Under the pieces are notes generated by a model, which was not told the origin of the DNA, ran no database searches, and saw only the letters and a program-made list of their open reading frames with translations. Made by a program: the position numbers and the translations under genes. 64,000 bases of DNA, from the NCBI GenBank assembly GCA_900320545.1, contig ONSU01000005.1, positions 1-64,000 on the forward strand. The letters run 5' to 3'. The stretch's first letter is position 1. Each line of letters begins with the position of its first letter. Positions 54,083 to 63,438 of this stretch are shown here, piece after piece. The stretch comes from an uncultured Bacteroidales bacterium (lineage in GTDB: Bacteria > Bacteroidota > Bacteroidia > Bacteroidales > UBA932).

Positions 54083-55360
54083 TTATTCTGCTTTTTTGAA
54101 AAGTGATGCAAATGCGAACAAGTCGGCGTCGAAGGACTGCGGATCCCACCAGTATACCGTCCCGAAGGGAGGGGTGTCATAATCCCGGAACTGCATGTCC
54201 AGGCCGCCCTGCTCCGTGAGCCGGAAGGCGATGACGCTGTTACTGACGGCCTTCTGCGTTTTGCTGAAGGCACGGTTGGCATCAATCTTATAGTAGGTCC
54301 ACACCTGCGATTTGGCTCCGGTCTCTTCCGCTTCGAACATATTGATCTCCTGGACCGTATATTTTCCGAGGACGATGCCCTCCGAAGAGTAATTTTTGGG
54401 TGTGGTGAGGATGATCGGTGTCGTTTCGGTGAAGTAAGCTGCGAAATCGCCCGTCTTTCCGGGTGTCAGGGTTACGACGCCGGTTTCCTCGTCCTCGGAG
54501 AATTCAAGGGTGAAGTCCTTGTTGCTCAAGGGAAGGAGGGTAAGGTCTTCTTTTCCTTCATCAAACCACAGTTCCAGTTCGTCTTTGTCGTAAATATGGT
54601 CGAAAACCCATTTGCCGACCAGGCGGGCGGGCACCTGGATGCCGCTTTCCACTTTGATCGTGTAGGTGCCCCGGTCGCCCGGATGGAAGCGGCTCCCGGA
54701 GACGGACAAGACCACGCGGACATCGCCCGGAAGATCCCGGGGAATGTTGTCCGCCGGCGTGAAATCCATCTTGGCGGAGGATGCGCCCTTGGCGATGACG
54801 AATTTGTCCGCGGCCGGCACGACGTAACCGGCCTCGTTACCGGTGAGGACAATGGGAATTTCCAATTCCTCCGGAGCGCGGAAGTTCGTCCCGGAATGGA
54901 CGCCCTCGAGGGTCAGGGTGGCGGTCACTTTCTCGTGGAGGGCGCTCCCCGTGGTCGTGAAATTGTAGATGAGTTCCTCTTCCGCGTCCAGTTCGATGAC
55001 CGTCTTATACTTGGTGCCGACGGTATAGTTGGGACCGGCATTGATGGTGAGGGTGACACCGCGCTCTGCAGTCATCCCTATATCGGTGACGGTGACGGTG
55101 GCGGAGGAACTGCCCTCTGGGAAGGAGATCTTCCAGTCGGACAGGACATAATCCGTCCCCTCGACAGCATCACCGCCGGGGAGAAGCGAAATTTCAAGCT
55201 CATAGGGCGCGGGCCGGGACAGGACGATCGGGATCTCTACGGTACCCCGGGAATAGAGGGTGTAGAAGTTCTGTTCGAATTCGACAGAGGGGAGTTGGTC
55301 TTCTTTGTTGCAGGAGACGACAAGGGCCGTGAGTGCGAGGGCGAAAAGAAGGCGTTTCAT
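54083..55360 (-). CDS. Surface lipoprotein of the glycan locus, Calx-beta-like repeats
   Basis: 425 residues with lipobox VVSC (Cys17). Two beta-sandwich units resemble Calx-beta/DUF4843 domains (about 25-120, with [18 protein letters not shown], and about 130-240). A distinct C-terminal region (about 250-425) starts [19 protein letters not shown]. It is encoded last in the SusC-SusD-lipoprotein series, the place of SusE/SusF glycan-binding lipoproteins, so a surface binding role is inferred. No enzyme motif is seen. Confidence 0.8.
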   Translation of the reverse strand: MKRLLFALALTALVVSCNKEDQLPSVEFEQNFYTLYSRGTVEIPIVLSRPAPYELEISLLPGGDAVEGTDYVLSDWKISFPEGSSSATVTVTDIGMTAERGVTLTINAGPNYTVGTKYKTVIELDAEEELIYNFTTTGSALHEKVTATLTLEGVHSGTNFRAPEELEIPIVLTGNEAGYVVPAADKFVIAKGASSAKMDFTPADNIPRDLPGDVRVVLSVSGSRFHPGDRGTYTIKVESGIQVPARLVGKWVFDHIYDKDELELWFDEGKEDLTLLPLSNKDFTLEFSEDEETGVVTLTPGKTGDFAAYFTETTPIILTTPKNYSSEGIVLGKYTVQEINMFEAEETGAKSQVWTYYKIDANRAFSKTQKAVSNSVIAFRLTEQGGLDMQFRDYDTPPFGTVYWWDPQSFDADLFAFASLFKKAE

Positions 55361-55364
55361 ATCG

Positions 55365-55562
55365 TTAATCCGTATTTATATAGTTCTCGTATTCAGCGCG
55401 GATTTCCGCGAGGGCTTCCCGGTCGGTCTCGGAAGGGATCTCTCCCTTGGGCAGGACATACTGCTGGGATGTGCTGTCCGTCTTAGGGGGCAGCTTTTCG
55501 TAGCCGCAGCCGGTTGCAAGCAGTGCGAAGATAATAAAAATATAGATAAGCTTAGTCTTCAT
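55365..55562 (-). CDS. Very small lipoprotein of the glycan locus
   Basis: 65 residues. The signal peptide MKTKLIYIFIIFALLATGC ends in a clear lipobox (Cys19). The mature part, about 46 residues, is charged and predicted helical at its end (REALAEIRAEYENYIN). The ATG at 55562 overlaps the susD stop by 11 bp; the longer reading from 55598 has no signal. Its function is unknown. The place between SusD and the larger lipoprotein suggests a part of the surface complex. Confidence 0.75.
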   Translation of the reverse strand: MKTKLIYIFIIFALLATGCGYEKLPPKTDSTSQQYVLPKGEIPSETDREALAEIRAEYENYINTD

Positions 55563-56922
55563 AGCCGGGATTTTGTTGCATGTCGGGGTTGAGTTCACAG
55601 TCCTGTTTGTAGATGGGGGCCGTGTAGAGATATTTCTTCATCGTGTATTTGAGGCCGTTGGAAATGACCCACCACTCCGGGCGGCCGTTGCGCTTGAGTT
55701 CGAAGAAACGGTCGCCCTCCATATAGAGTTCCCTGCGACGTTCGTCAAAGATGGCCTGGAGGAGGGGCGTAACGGCCTTGCCGGCGGCATCCTCCGTGAT
55801 GCGGTCGCCTTCCCGGACAGGCGGGAGAGTCGCTTCCGTGAGAGGCGCGGCGCCTTCGATCCGGGCGGAGCGAAGGGCATTTAGGTAGTCCAGGGCGATG
55901 TCGGGATGCCCCCGGTGGTACTCCGCCTCGGCGGCGATCAGGTACATTTCGCTCAGTCGCACGCGCCGCTCGGGCGCCTTGGTATTGAGACGTTTCGCGT
56001 TGAAGGAAGTGGCAAGACGGATATCTCCCGGTTCGTACAGCCGGGCAAGCGCCGCGCAGACGGGCCGGCTGGCGATATAGCCCTTCATATAGGAGAAGTA
56101 CCAGTCGAGTTCGGAGGAATTGTCGATGTGGGTCTTGGCGATGACTTCGCCCGTAGGCGCCGCGGCGTCGAGCATCGCCTTGTAGCCGTCGGGCGGAGTG
56201 AGGGTTAGGCCGCTGTGGTCGATGAGGTCCTCCGCGATGGCGGCGGCGGTGTCCCAGTCCTCGCACCAGAAGGCGAGGCGGGCCCGGTATGCCTTGACGA
56301 GCGTCGTTGTAAAGAACCACTTGCGGTCATCGGTCGTAAACGGCAGGGCCGCAGCGAGTTGTGAATCCGCGTATTCCGCCGTTACCTTCAGGGATGCGCG
56401 CGACGGCATCGCTTCTATATCCACCTTGTCGACGATCGGGACGCCCGGCTCCGCGGCCGCGTCGGCGGGATCGTACGGCCCGGCGAACTCCCGCAGCAGG
56501 TTGTAGTAGAGGATCCCTTTCATCGCGTATGCCGCCCCCAGGGCTCCCCGGGCGGTGTCGGAGGTACGGCCTGCGAGCCCTTCGATGACGATGTTGCAGT
56601 CGCGGATGATTTCGAACATGTCCCGGTAGTCGCTCATCCGGCTGTTGATAGCCTCTCCGGCGTAGGAAATGAGGCCGTCCCCGATGCGGATGTTGGCGTC
56701 GAGGTCGTCGGCGCTTCCTTCGAAGAGGGCGACCGTTTCCATATTGCCGAGGACAAGGGCGTCGCCTCCGCCTTCGATATCGCGGATGCGGCCGTGCATC
56801 AGGGCGGCGAACTCTTCGTCGGTCTTCGGGATCACCTCCCCCTGCGGCTGGACGCTCAGGTAGCGGGTGCATCCGGCAAGGAGCAACAGAAGCGGCAGTA
56901 TGATTCGTTTACAGATTGACAT
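55552..56922 (-). CDS. SusD/RagB-family glycan-binding lipoprotein
   Basis: 456 residues. It has lipobox LAGC (Cys18), an N-terminal YLSVQPQGEVIPKTDEEF motif typical of SusD, helical TPR-like segments, and a late RVRLSEMYLIAAEAEYHRG helix followed by FFELKRNGR, the SusD C-terminal signature. SusD proteins cap the SusC transporter and deliver oligosaccharide or peptide ligands. The gene overlaps susC by 14 bp. The length is at the short end for the family, and the ligand is unknown. Confidence 0.92.
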   Translation of the reverse strand: MSICKRIILPLLLLLAGCTRYLSVQPQGEVIPKTDEEFAALMHGRIRDIEGGGDALVLGNMETVALFEGSADDLDANIRIGDGLISYAGEAINSRMSDYRDMFEIIRDCNIVIEGLAGRTSDTARGALGAAYAMKGILYYNLLREFAGPYDPADAAAEPGVPIVDKVDIEAMPSRASLKVTAEYADSQLAAALPFTTDDRKWFFTTTLVKAYRARLAFWCEDWDTAAAIAEDLIDHSGLTLTPPDGYKAMLDAAAPTGEVIAKTHIDNSSELDWYFSYMKGYIASRPVCAALARLYEPGDIRLATSFNAKRLNTKAPERRVRLSEMYLIAAEAEYHRGHPDIALDYLNALRSARIEGAAPLTEATLPPVREGDRITEDAAGKAVTPLLQAIFDERRRELYMEGDRFFELKRNGRPEWWVISNGLKYTMKKYLYTAPIYKQDCELNPDMQQNPGYED

Positions 56923-59900
56923 TCACACCGAGGGAGACGCTCCTGGTCGTCGGATAGGTCGCGCCGGGCACTTCCGGATCCATCCCGTCGTAGCGGGTGA
57001 GGGTCAGCATATTGCCGAGCGTGAGGTTGAGGGTGACTTTGGGAAAGCTGTACGAGAGAATGATGGATTTGATCCTGAGGTACGAGACATCCTTGAGATA
57101 GATGGCGTCGATGATGTTGTAATCCATCGGATTGAGGGCCGCGAACGAGTAGCGGGCGTCGAAGCGGTCGTAGATGCGGGGGTAGGCGACGCCGGTCGGG
57201 GTGGCTTCCGTCCAGCGGGAGGTGCGGTCTCGGCCGACGTTGAGGTGGTTGGCGTAGAGGTCGCTGTACTGCGACTGCACTTCTTCGGTGGAGACGCCGC
57301 TGTGCCGGGCGTTGAGGTAGGAGGCGGGCGAGACGATCTTGTCGTAGCACTTGGCGCCGAAACTGTAGACGCCGCTGACGCTGAGCCGGAGGCCGCGCCA
57401 CTCGACGGAGAGGCTGATACCGCCGTTGTAGGGCGCGATCGTGGTGCCGAGGTAGTAGCGGTAATTGTCGGGATTGTTGAGGTCGGAGGCCGTGCGGATG
57501 TCGGAATCCTCGCGGAGACGGAAGCCGTAGAGTCCGTTCGCGCGGTCGACGCCGCCGAGCCGGCCCGCGAAAATGGCCCCGACGGGATAGCCCTCCACAT
57601 AGCGGTCCTTGGCGGTGATGGTCCGGGAAGGGGGATTATAGCGGGTGACCTTATTATAATTGTAGGCGAAGTTGACGGATGCCTTGACGCGCCAGTCTTT
57701 CCCGAAGGACTGCTTCCAGGTGAGCGTCGTTTCGACGCCGGTGTTGAGGATGTCGGCCGAATTGAAGTACACCGAGGTGAATCCGGTCGTGGACTGCACC
57801 TGGGAGGCGGTGACGACATCCGAACTCTGCCGGTAATACCATTCCGCCGCGAGGGTGAATTTTTCCCCGAACATCCCGACGTCGATCCCGGCCTTGAGGT
57901 CGGAGGTCTTCTCCCAGCCGAGTTCCGGGTTGGGAGCCGAAGGAATCGTGCCGAGAAGGAAACTCTCCGAGCCGTAATAGCGGTATTCCTGCCGGAGATA
58001 CTGCATCACGAGCTGATGCGTGGCGGCGGTGGAGATGTTGCCGGTATAGCCGTAGGCGGCCCGCAGGGTGCCGTGGCTGAGCCACTTCGCGGATTTCGCC
58101 CACCGCTCTTCGCCCCAGTGCCAGGCGGCTCCCGCGCTCCAGGTCGGATTGAACTGCCGCTTCACGCCGAAGTTGCTGCTGCCGTCGGTCCGGAAACTGG
58201 CGTTGAACACGATGGTCCTGCCGAGGTAATAATCGGCGGAGGCGTAGAACGACGCGTAGCGCGTGTCGGAGAAGAATTCGCCGCTCAGGCGCTCCACCTG
58301 CCGGACCCATTCGTCCACCGGTCCGCTGACGGGGGGCAGGGAAGTGGTGCCCGTCTCCGGGTCGTAATTGTAGCGCTTGGTGTAGGTGCTGTTGGAGGAG
58401 GAGCCCCGGATTTCGGCGCCGGCGATGACGTTGAGGTTGTGCCGGAGACGCTTCCCGTCGAAGGTCTGGTTCCAGATGAAATGCCCGCGGGCGATGTAGC
58501 TGTGGCGGTTGGTCCGGTTCTGGGTGATGCTGCCGTAGAGGTTGGTCTGGGAGCGGTCGTCGGCTCCGAGCCGGTCGCGGAAGGCGGTGTAGGTGGATTT
58601 GTCGACGACTTTGTCGGTGGCGTTGTGCGAATAACCGTACGAAGCCAGGGCGTTGAAATGCAGCACCGGGATGATCATCAGGTCGGCCTGAGCCCGCACC
58701 GTCGCTGCCGTGTTGACGGTCTTCGTACTGTTGCTGTGGAGTTCCCGGAGGATGCTGAATCCGTTCAGCGGCATCACCTCTTCGGCCGAGCGCCCGTTGT
58801 AGTAGCCCAGCGTGAACCAGGTGTTGTCGGGCGCGTAGTCGCCGTTCCCGTCGTAGGCCTGCTCGTAGGGATTGGCGAAATAGGCGTAGGTGAACGGGTC
58901 GACGCTGCTGTCGGGGCTCTTGGAACGCTGGTGGCTGGCGTCGATCCCGAAGACGAGCTGCAGCCGGTCGACGGGGCGGAGGTCGATGTTGGCGTTGAGA
59001 CTGTAGCGCTGGTAATTGTTGCGGATCAGCATGCCGTTGTCGTCATTGACGCCGCCGGAGAGATAATAGGTGACGCGGTCCGCTCCGCCGCTCAGCGAGA
59101 GGTGGTGGTTCATCTGGAAGGCGTTGCGGAGGAGGAGTCTGTACCAGTTGGTGTCGACCCCGCGGAGTCTTTCGATCTCGGCGTCCTGCTCCGCCCGGGT
59201 AAGGCCGGCATACTTCCCGGCGCCGCTGCGGATCTGCCCGACGATGCCGACGACGGGGTAGATGACGGTCGGATCGGACTGTGCGGCCGCGAATTTCGCC
59301 GCCGAGAATTCGTCCCAGAGGGTCTGCTCCCAGTCGAGTTTCTCCGAAGCGTTCATCAGGCTCAGACTGCGCTGCGGGCGGAAGGACAGGGAAAAATTAT
59401 TGGAATAGCCGACTTTCATCCGCCCCCTGGAACCCTTGCGGGTGGTGATGACGATGACGCCGTTCGCCGCCCGTGAACCATAGATGGCGGCCGCCGCGGC
59501 ATCCTTCAGGATGGTGACGGACTCGATGTCGTTGGGATTGATCCCGCCGACCCCGCTCACGAAGATATCGTCGAATCCGCCCGTGGAAATCTGCTCCCGC
59601 GACAGTCCCGAACCGCCCTGCAGCGGGACACCGTCCACCACCCAGAGCGGGTCGCTGTTGCCGGAAAGGTTGTTGGTGCCGCGGATGCGGATCCGGGACT
59701 GCGTGCCGGGCTGCCCCGACACTGCCTTGACGCTGACGCCGGCCACTTCGCCGGCCATCAGGGCGTCAACCCCCGACAGCGGACTGGCGTGCAGCGCCTC
59801 CCCGCTGATGACCGCCACGCTGCCGGTCACCTTCTTGGTCGTCGTCTGGGCGTAGCCGGTAATGACAACCTCCTCAAGCACGTCCGCCAGGGAATCGGCG

Positions 59901-59995
59901 TATGCGATCGCCAGGCTGTCCTCGGGTGACAGCGCCTGCCCCCGGGCGCCGAGCCCGCAGAGCAACACCGTCAGTATGCAGAGGATTTTGCGCAT
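56909..59995 (-). CDS. SusC/RagA-family TonB-dependent outer-membrane transporter
   Basis: 1028 residues with a signal peptide ending near ARGQA. The TonB box-like EEVVITGY lies at residues 41-48, right behind the leader. The plug domain follows (about 55-165, with IRIRGTNNLSGNSDPLWVVDG and ILKDAAAAAIYGSRAANGVI), then a 22-strand-type barrel. The usual N-terminal carboxypeptidase-regulatory-like domain of SusC is missing. It imports a glycan or peptide with SusD. A hairpin and -7 box lie just upstream. Confidence 0.93.
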   Translation of the reverse strand: MRKILCILTVLLCGLGARGQALSPEDSLAIAYADSLADVLEEVVITGYAQTTTKKVTGSVAVISGEALHASPLSGVDALMAGEVAGVSVKAVSGQPGTQSRIRIRGTNNLSGNSDPLWVVDGVPLQGGSGLSREQISTGGFDDIFVSGVGGINPNDIESVTILKDAAAAAIYGSRAANGVIVITTRKGSRGRMKVGYSNNFSLSFRPQRSLSLMNASEKLDWEQTLWDEFSAAKFAAAQSDPTVIYPVVGIVGQIRSGAGKYAGLTRAEQDAEIERLRGVDTNWYRLLLRNAFQMNHHLSLSGGADRVTYYLSGGVNDDNGMLIRNNYQRYSLNANIDLRPVDRLQLVFGIDASHQRSKSPDSSVDPFTYAYFANPYEQAYDGNGDYAPDNTWFTLGYYNGRSAEEVMPLNGFSILRELHSNSTKTVNTAATVRAQADLMIIPVLHFNALASYGYSHNATDKVVDKSTYTAFRDRLGADDRSQTNLYGSITQNRTNRHSYIARGHFIWNQTFDGKRLRHNLNVIAGAEIRGSSSNSTYTKRYNYDPETGTTSLPPVSGPVDEWVRQVERLSGEFFSDTRYASFYASADYYLGRTIVFNASFRTDGSSNFGVKRQFNPTWSAGAAWHWGEERWAKSAKWLSHGTLRAAYGYTGNISTAATHQLVMQYLRQEYRYYGSESFLLGTIPSAPNPELGWEKTSDLKAGIDVGMFGEKFTLAAEWYYRQSSDVVTASQVQSTTGFTSVYFNSADILNTGVETTLTWKQSFGKDWRVKASVNFAYNYNKVTRYNPPSRTITAKDRYVEGYPVGAIFAGRLGGVDRANGLYGFRLREDSDIRTASDLNNPDNYRYYLGTTIAPYNGGISLSVEWRGLRLSVSGVYSFGAKCYDKIVSPASYLNARHSGVSTEEVQSQYSDLYANHLNVGRDRTSRWTEATPTGVAYPRIYDRFDARYSFAALNPMDYNIIDAIYLKDVSYLRIKSIILSYSFPKVTLNLTLGNMLTLTRYDGMDPEVPGATYPTTRSVSLGVNVNL

Positions 59996-59996
59996 T

Positions 59997-60021
59997 GTAG
60001 TCCTGTCAGACTACAAATATA
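59997..60021 (-). promoter_or_regulatory. susC promoter -7 box overlapping an inverted repeat
   Basis: TATATTTG on the minus strand (60014-60021) runs into GTAGTC-TGACAG-GACTAC (59997-60014), a perfect 6+6 inverted repeat that fills the whole leader up to the ATG. It could be an operator or a leader hairpin hiding the start codon. Confidence 0.6.
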
Positions 60022-60044
60022 GCAAGAATTCAGAATTTGTGCAG

Positions 60045-62321
60045 TTAACGCCGGTATTTCGCCGTGCGGCTGTCGGAGATGACGCCGCTCCAGTTGAGGC
60101 CGAAGGCGAAGTCCCAGACGTGGCCGTCGGCATCCTTGTAGCAGTCCATGTCGAACGGGACGTCTTCGCACTGTTCCTCCACGGTCTTCATGTCGGCCGG
60201 GAACTGGCAGGGGAGGAGGCCGGAAGGCTCGAAAGCGCCGCTGATGACATCCAGGAGCGCATTGTTCGATACGCCGAATGCGATGAGAACGGCATCCGCG
60301 GACGGCTCGATCTCGGCCGGGACGAACGGACGGTCTACGTGGACGACCAGGATGACGGGCTTCTCGCCCATCGCTTCGCGGGTCCGCCGGACCATATACA
60401 TATCCTCCTCGTTGGAAGACGTCTCGGTGCGGCCCTTGTAACTGCGGTTGTCGGAGGCCTCGGTGGGATCGCCGCCCGCGATGCTCTTTTCCCGGGCAAA
60501 CTCTGCCGTGTAGGGACCGTATTGCAGGCTGATGGGGTTGTAGTGCCCCTCTTTCTGTCCTTCTTCCGGCTTGATGTAGCCCCAGTGCCCATAAGGCGTC
60601 TTCACGGAGACAAGGGCGAAATCGGCCTCCTCCGGCGTATCAACGACCTCGAAATACCTGGACAGCAATTCTTTGGAGAAAGGATATTCGTCGTAAGGCT
60701 CGATCGGCTTCATCCAGTGGGTGAGTCCGGCCCCGACGTGACGCAGCGGTTCGTACACCTTGAGGCGGCCCTGTACAGGAAGGGCGCCGGCGTGGTTCTT
60801 GACCATCACGACGGACTTGAGCTGCGCTTCATATCCGGCGGCCACGAACTCCTTGCAGCCGACAATCTTCTCTGCCTCGGAAGGGTCTACATACGGATTC
60901 TCCAGCAGCCCGACGCGGATGATGTTCATCAGCAGCCGGCAGGCCGACATCTCGAAACGCTCGCGGGCGCTGTCGGCGCCGTATTTTTCAATCCAGAGCT
61001 GATAGGCCTCCAGGCTCGGACCATTGTCATAGACACCGCCGAGCTGGTCGACGCCTGCCTCGAACACCTTCAGGCGCTTCTCTGCGGCCGTCGCGGTCTC
61101 CATTCCCCAGGGAGTTCCCTTGTGGATATATGTCTTCTCGTAGTCTTTGACGATGCCCCAGTCGGTGCACACGACTCCCTCGAAGCCGTATTTGTCGCGG
61201 AGCAGTTCCTGGATGATGTAGTGGCTGAATCCGTTGCCGACATTCTCCCCGGAGGGGTCCTGGCCGTAGGAAATGGTGTAGTACGGCATCACGGCCGAAG
61301 CCATGCGCGTCTTCCCTTTGAGCTTGAAAGCGCCGTCCACGAAAGGAATGAATCCCTGGGCAAAGTTATTCCCCGGATAAACGGCATATTTCCCGATGCC
61401 GAAGTGGGCGTCCCGGCCGCCTTCCCCGGAGCCGCCGCCCGGCCAGTGCTTGACCATGCAGTTGACGGACTGCGTGCCCCAGCCGGTCTTGCTGCCCGGC
61501 GTCGTCTGGAACGCGTCGCAATAGGTCCGGGCAATGTCGCGGCAAAGATACGGGCTCTCGCTGAATGTGCCGTAGAAACGCCTCCAGCGGGGCTCCGAGG
61601 CCATGTCGATCTGCGGCGAAAGGGCGGTCGTGATGCCGAGCGCCCGGTATTCTTGGGAGACGACTTCACCGTGCTTCTTGATGATGTCCATGTCGAAGGT
61701 CGCCGCCATTCCGATCTCCCGCGGCCAGCGCGAAATGTTGCTGCTTCCGTCCGGATCGAATTCGCCGTCCGGCTCGTGCTTGTAAGTACTGGTGTTGGTC
61801 TGTCCGTTGGTGTAGTTGCGCGGATCGGTCGAATTGTTGGCCGGAATGCCGAGCGGCTCGGCCTCGCAGAAGGCCTGCACATTATTGGCCCACTCCGCGC
61901 CCATCCGCGGGCTGGCGATGTCCGAAATGAGGACGTGGCGCACGTGGTCGTCCCGGAGGAAACCGATCTGCTTCGGCGTCAGCGCCGCCGAATCCAGCAC
62001 CCGCTGGGCGGAGGAATAGATCATCAGGCCGCAGATCTCTTCAATGCTCATCTTCCCGGCCAGGTCGATGGCCCGTTTCTCGGGGCGGAGCCGCCAGTCC
62101 TCGTACGGATCCAGCACGCCGTTGCGGTTGAGGTCCTTGAACGGCCGCCCGTCGACGGTCAGGATGCTCACGCCCGAAGCCGGGCTGTACCCCAGCACGG
62201 GCGCACCCTTCTGATGGACAGTACGATACGTTCCGTGGTCGGTCTCCGTCCACGGCTGCGGCGCGCAGGCCGAGAGGAGGAACAATGCGGATAAGGAAAG
62301 AAAAACGCTGCGATTCATCAT
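60045..62321 (-). CDS. Glycoside hydrolase family 3 lipoprotein (beta-glucosidase-like)
   Basis: 758 residues from the ATG at 62321; lipobox LSAC. An EF-hand-like DLNRNGVLDPYED occurs near residues 44-56, common in this GH3 subgroup. The GH3 barrel follows, with KHWPGGGSGEGGRDAHFG and the nucleophile Asp387 in GVVCTDWG. A C-terminal alpha/beta and fibronectin-like region completes it. The enzyme likely releases glucose or a related sugar from oligosaccharides outside the inner membrane. It shares the locus with SusC/SusD and is divergent from the regulator. Confidence 0.93.
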   Translation of the reverse strand: MMNRSVFLSLSALFLLSACAPQPWTETDHGTYRTVHQKGAPVLGYSPASGVSILTVDGRPFKDLNRNGVLDPYEDWRLRPEKRAIDLAGKMSIEEICGLMIYSSAQRVLDSAALTPKQIGFLRDDHVRHVLISDIASPRMGAEWANNVQAFCEAEPLGIPANNSTDPRNYTNGQTNTSTYKHEPDGEFDPDGSSNISRWPREIGMAATFDMDIIKKHGEVVSQEYRALGITTALSPQIDMASEPRWRRFYGTFSESPYLCRDIARTYCDAFQTTPGSKTGWGTQSVNCMVKHWPGGGSGEGGRDAHFGIGKYAVYPGNNFAQGFIPFVDGAFKLKGKTRMASAVMPYYTISYGQDPSGENVGNGFSHYIIQELLRDKYGFEGVVCTDWGIVKDYEKTYIHKGTPWGMETATAAEKRLKVFEAGVDQLGGVYDNGPSLEAYQLWIEKYGADSARERFEMSACRLLMNIIRVGLLENPYVDPSEAEKIVGCKEFVAAGYEAQLKSVVMVKNHAGALPVQGRLKVYEPLRHVGAGLTHWMKPIEPYDEYPFSKELLSRYFEVVDTPEEADFALVSVKTPYGHWGYIKPEEGQKEGHYNPISLQYGPYTAEFAREKSIAGGDPTEASDNRSYKGRTETSSNEEDMYMVRRTREAMGEKPVILVVHVDRPFVPAEIEPSADAVLIAFGVSNNALLDVISGAFEPSGLLPCQFPADMKTVEEQCEDVPFDMDCYKDADGHVWDFAFGLNWSGVISDSRTAKYRR

Positions 62322-62344
62322 GGATATATTCAAGAAATCTTGTG

Positions 62345-62352
62345 CGAAGTTA
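62345..62352 (-). promoter_or_regulatory. Putative -7 box of the GH3 gene
   Basis: TAACTTCG on the minus strand, one mismatch to TAnnTTTG, with TTGC 18 bp upstream. The spacer contains ATCAATATTTTTTGAT on the plus strand, a partial dyad. Confidence 0.45.
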
Positions 62353-62460
62353 ATCAATATTTTTTGATAGGCAAGATTCCGGTAGTAACGTGAGAAAAAA
62401 ATCAGACCGGTCCATACAAGTATGAAAACATTTTTGTATATTGCGACAAATCATCTGAAT

Positions 62461-63438
62461 ATGTTACGGGAAAAACGATTCAAGCAGATTGTCCATACCG
62501 TCGAACAGGATATCCTTGAGGGACGGTATAAGGTGGGGGACAGGATTGCGTCCATCAATTCCTGGTGCATCCGGACGGGGCTTTCACGGAGTTCCGTCAT
62601 GCTGGCGCTTGACGAACTCAAGTCGCGCGGCATCATCGAAGCCGAGCAGTCCGTGGGGTATTTCGTAAGCAGTACGCGGGTCGAAGTCGCCCATCGCATC
62701 CTGCTGATATTCGGTGAATTCAATCTCTTCAAGGAGGACCTTTACCACTCCATCCTCGAATCGCTCGGCCGCGGGGCGCAGGTGGATATTGTCTTCCACC
62801 ATTCGAGCCGCAGCACGTTCGACATGCTGGTCGAGAATACGGCCGGGAAGTATACCGTCTATGTGGTAATGCCGGGCGGCGACCTGGGCGACATCGAGGC
62901 TCAGCTCCGGAAGCTGGGGGGCAAAGTCATCCTGATCGATCACTTCTCCGATTCGCTGAAGGGCAAGTTCTCCTGCGTGGGACAGGATTTTGCCGCCGAC
63001 ACGTATGATGCGCTCGTGTCGGGGCTTTCCAAGATCCGTCCCTATCGCGAAATCGTGCTTGTCCAGCATAACCGGATCGAACCTGTGGAACGTTATGACG
63101 GGCTCAGGCGTTTCTGTCAGGAATTCGAGTTCGAGTCCGGCTATCTGAAAACAATGGCCGATATGCCCGTCAAGCGCGGCGTAATCTACCTCACGCCGGA
63201 GGACCGGGAAATCGTCAATATCCTCTCAGCGGCACAGCGTCAGGGACTGACGGCTGGTACCGACTTTGGTCTGATTTCTTACAACGATACGGTGCTCAAG
63301 GAGGTCCTGGCCGGAGGCCTTACCACCCTGACCACGGATTTCATCCAGATGGGCAAGACCGTTGTCGACCTGATCCGCGACAACGAGATCCGTACCATCC
63401 GCAATCCCTGGAAACTGATCCTTCGCAAGTCGCTTTAG
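62461..63438 (+). CDS. GntR-type regulator with LacI-like sugar-binding domain
   Basis: 325 residues from the ATG at 62461. The GntR winged helix (about 1-70) has FKQIVHTVEQDILEGRYKVG and SRSSVMLALDELKSRGIIE. The rest (about 78-325) resembles periplasmic-binding-protein-like effector domains (VQHNRIEPVERYDGLRRF, TDFGLISYNDTVLKEVL). It probably senses a sugar and controls the adjacent GH3 and SusCD genes. An ATG at 62422 would add 13 residues that do not fit a winged helix, and a TATATTGC box at about 62436 lies between the two. Confidence 0.82.
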   Translation: MLREKRFKQIVHTVEQDILEGRYKVGDRIASINSWCIRTGLSRSSVMLALDELKSRGIIEAEQSVGYFVSSTRVEVAHRILLIFGEFNLFKEDLYHSILESLGRGAQVDIVFHHSSRSTFDMLVENTAGKYTVYVVMPGGDLGDIEAQLRKLGGKVILIDHFSDSLKGKFSCVGQDFAADTYDALVSGLSKIRPYREIVLVQHNRIEPVERYDGLRRFCQEFEFESGYLKTMADMPVKRGVIYLTPEDREIVNILSAAQRQGLTAGTDFGLISYNDTVLKEVLAGGLTTLTTDFIQMGKTVVDLIRDNEIRTIRNPWKLILRKSL

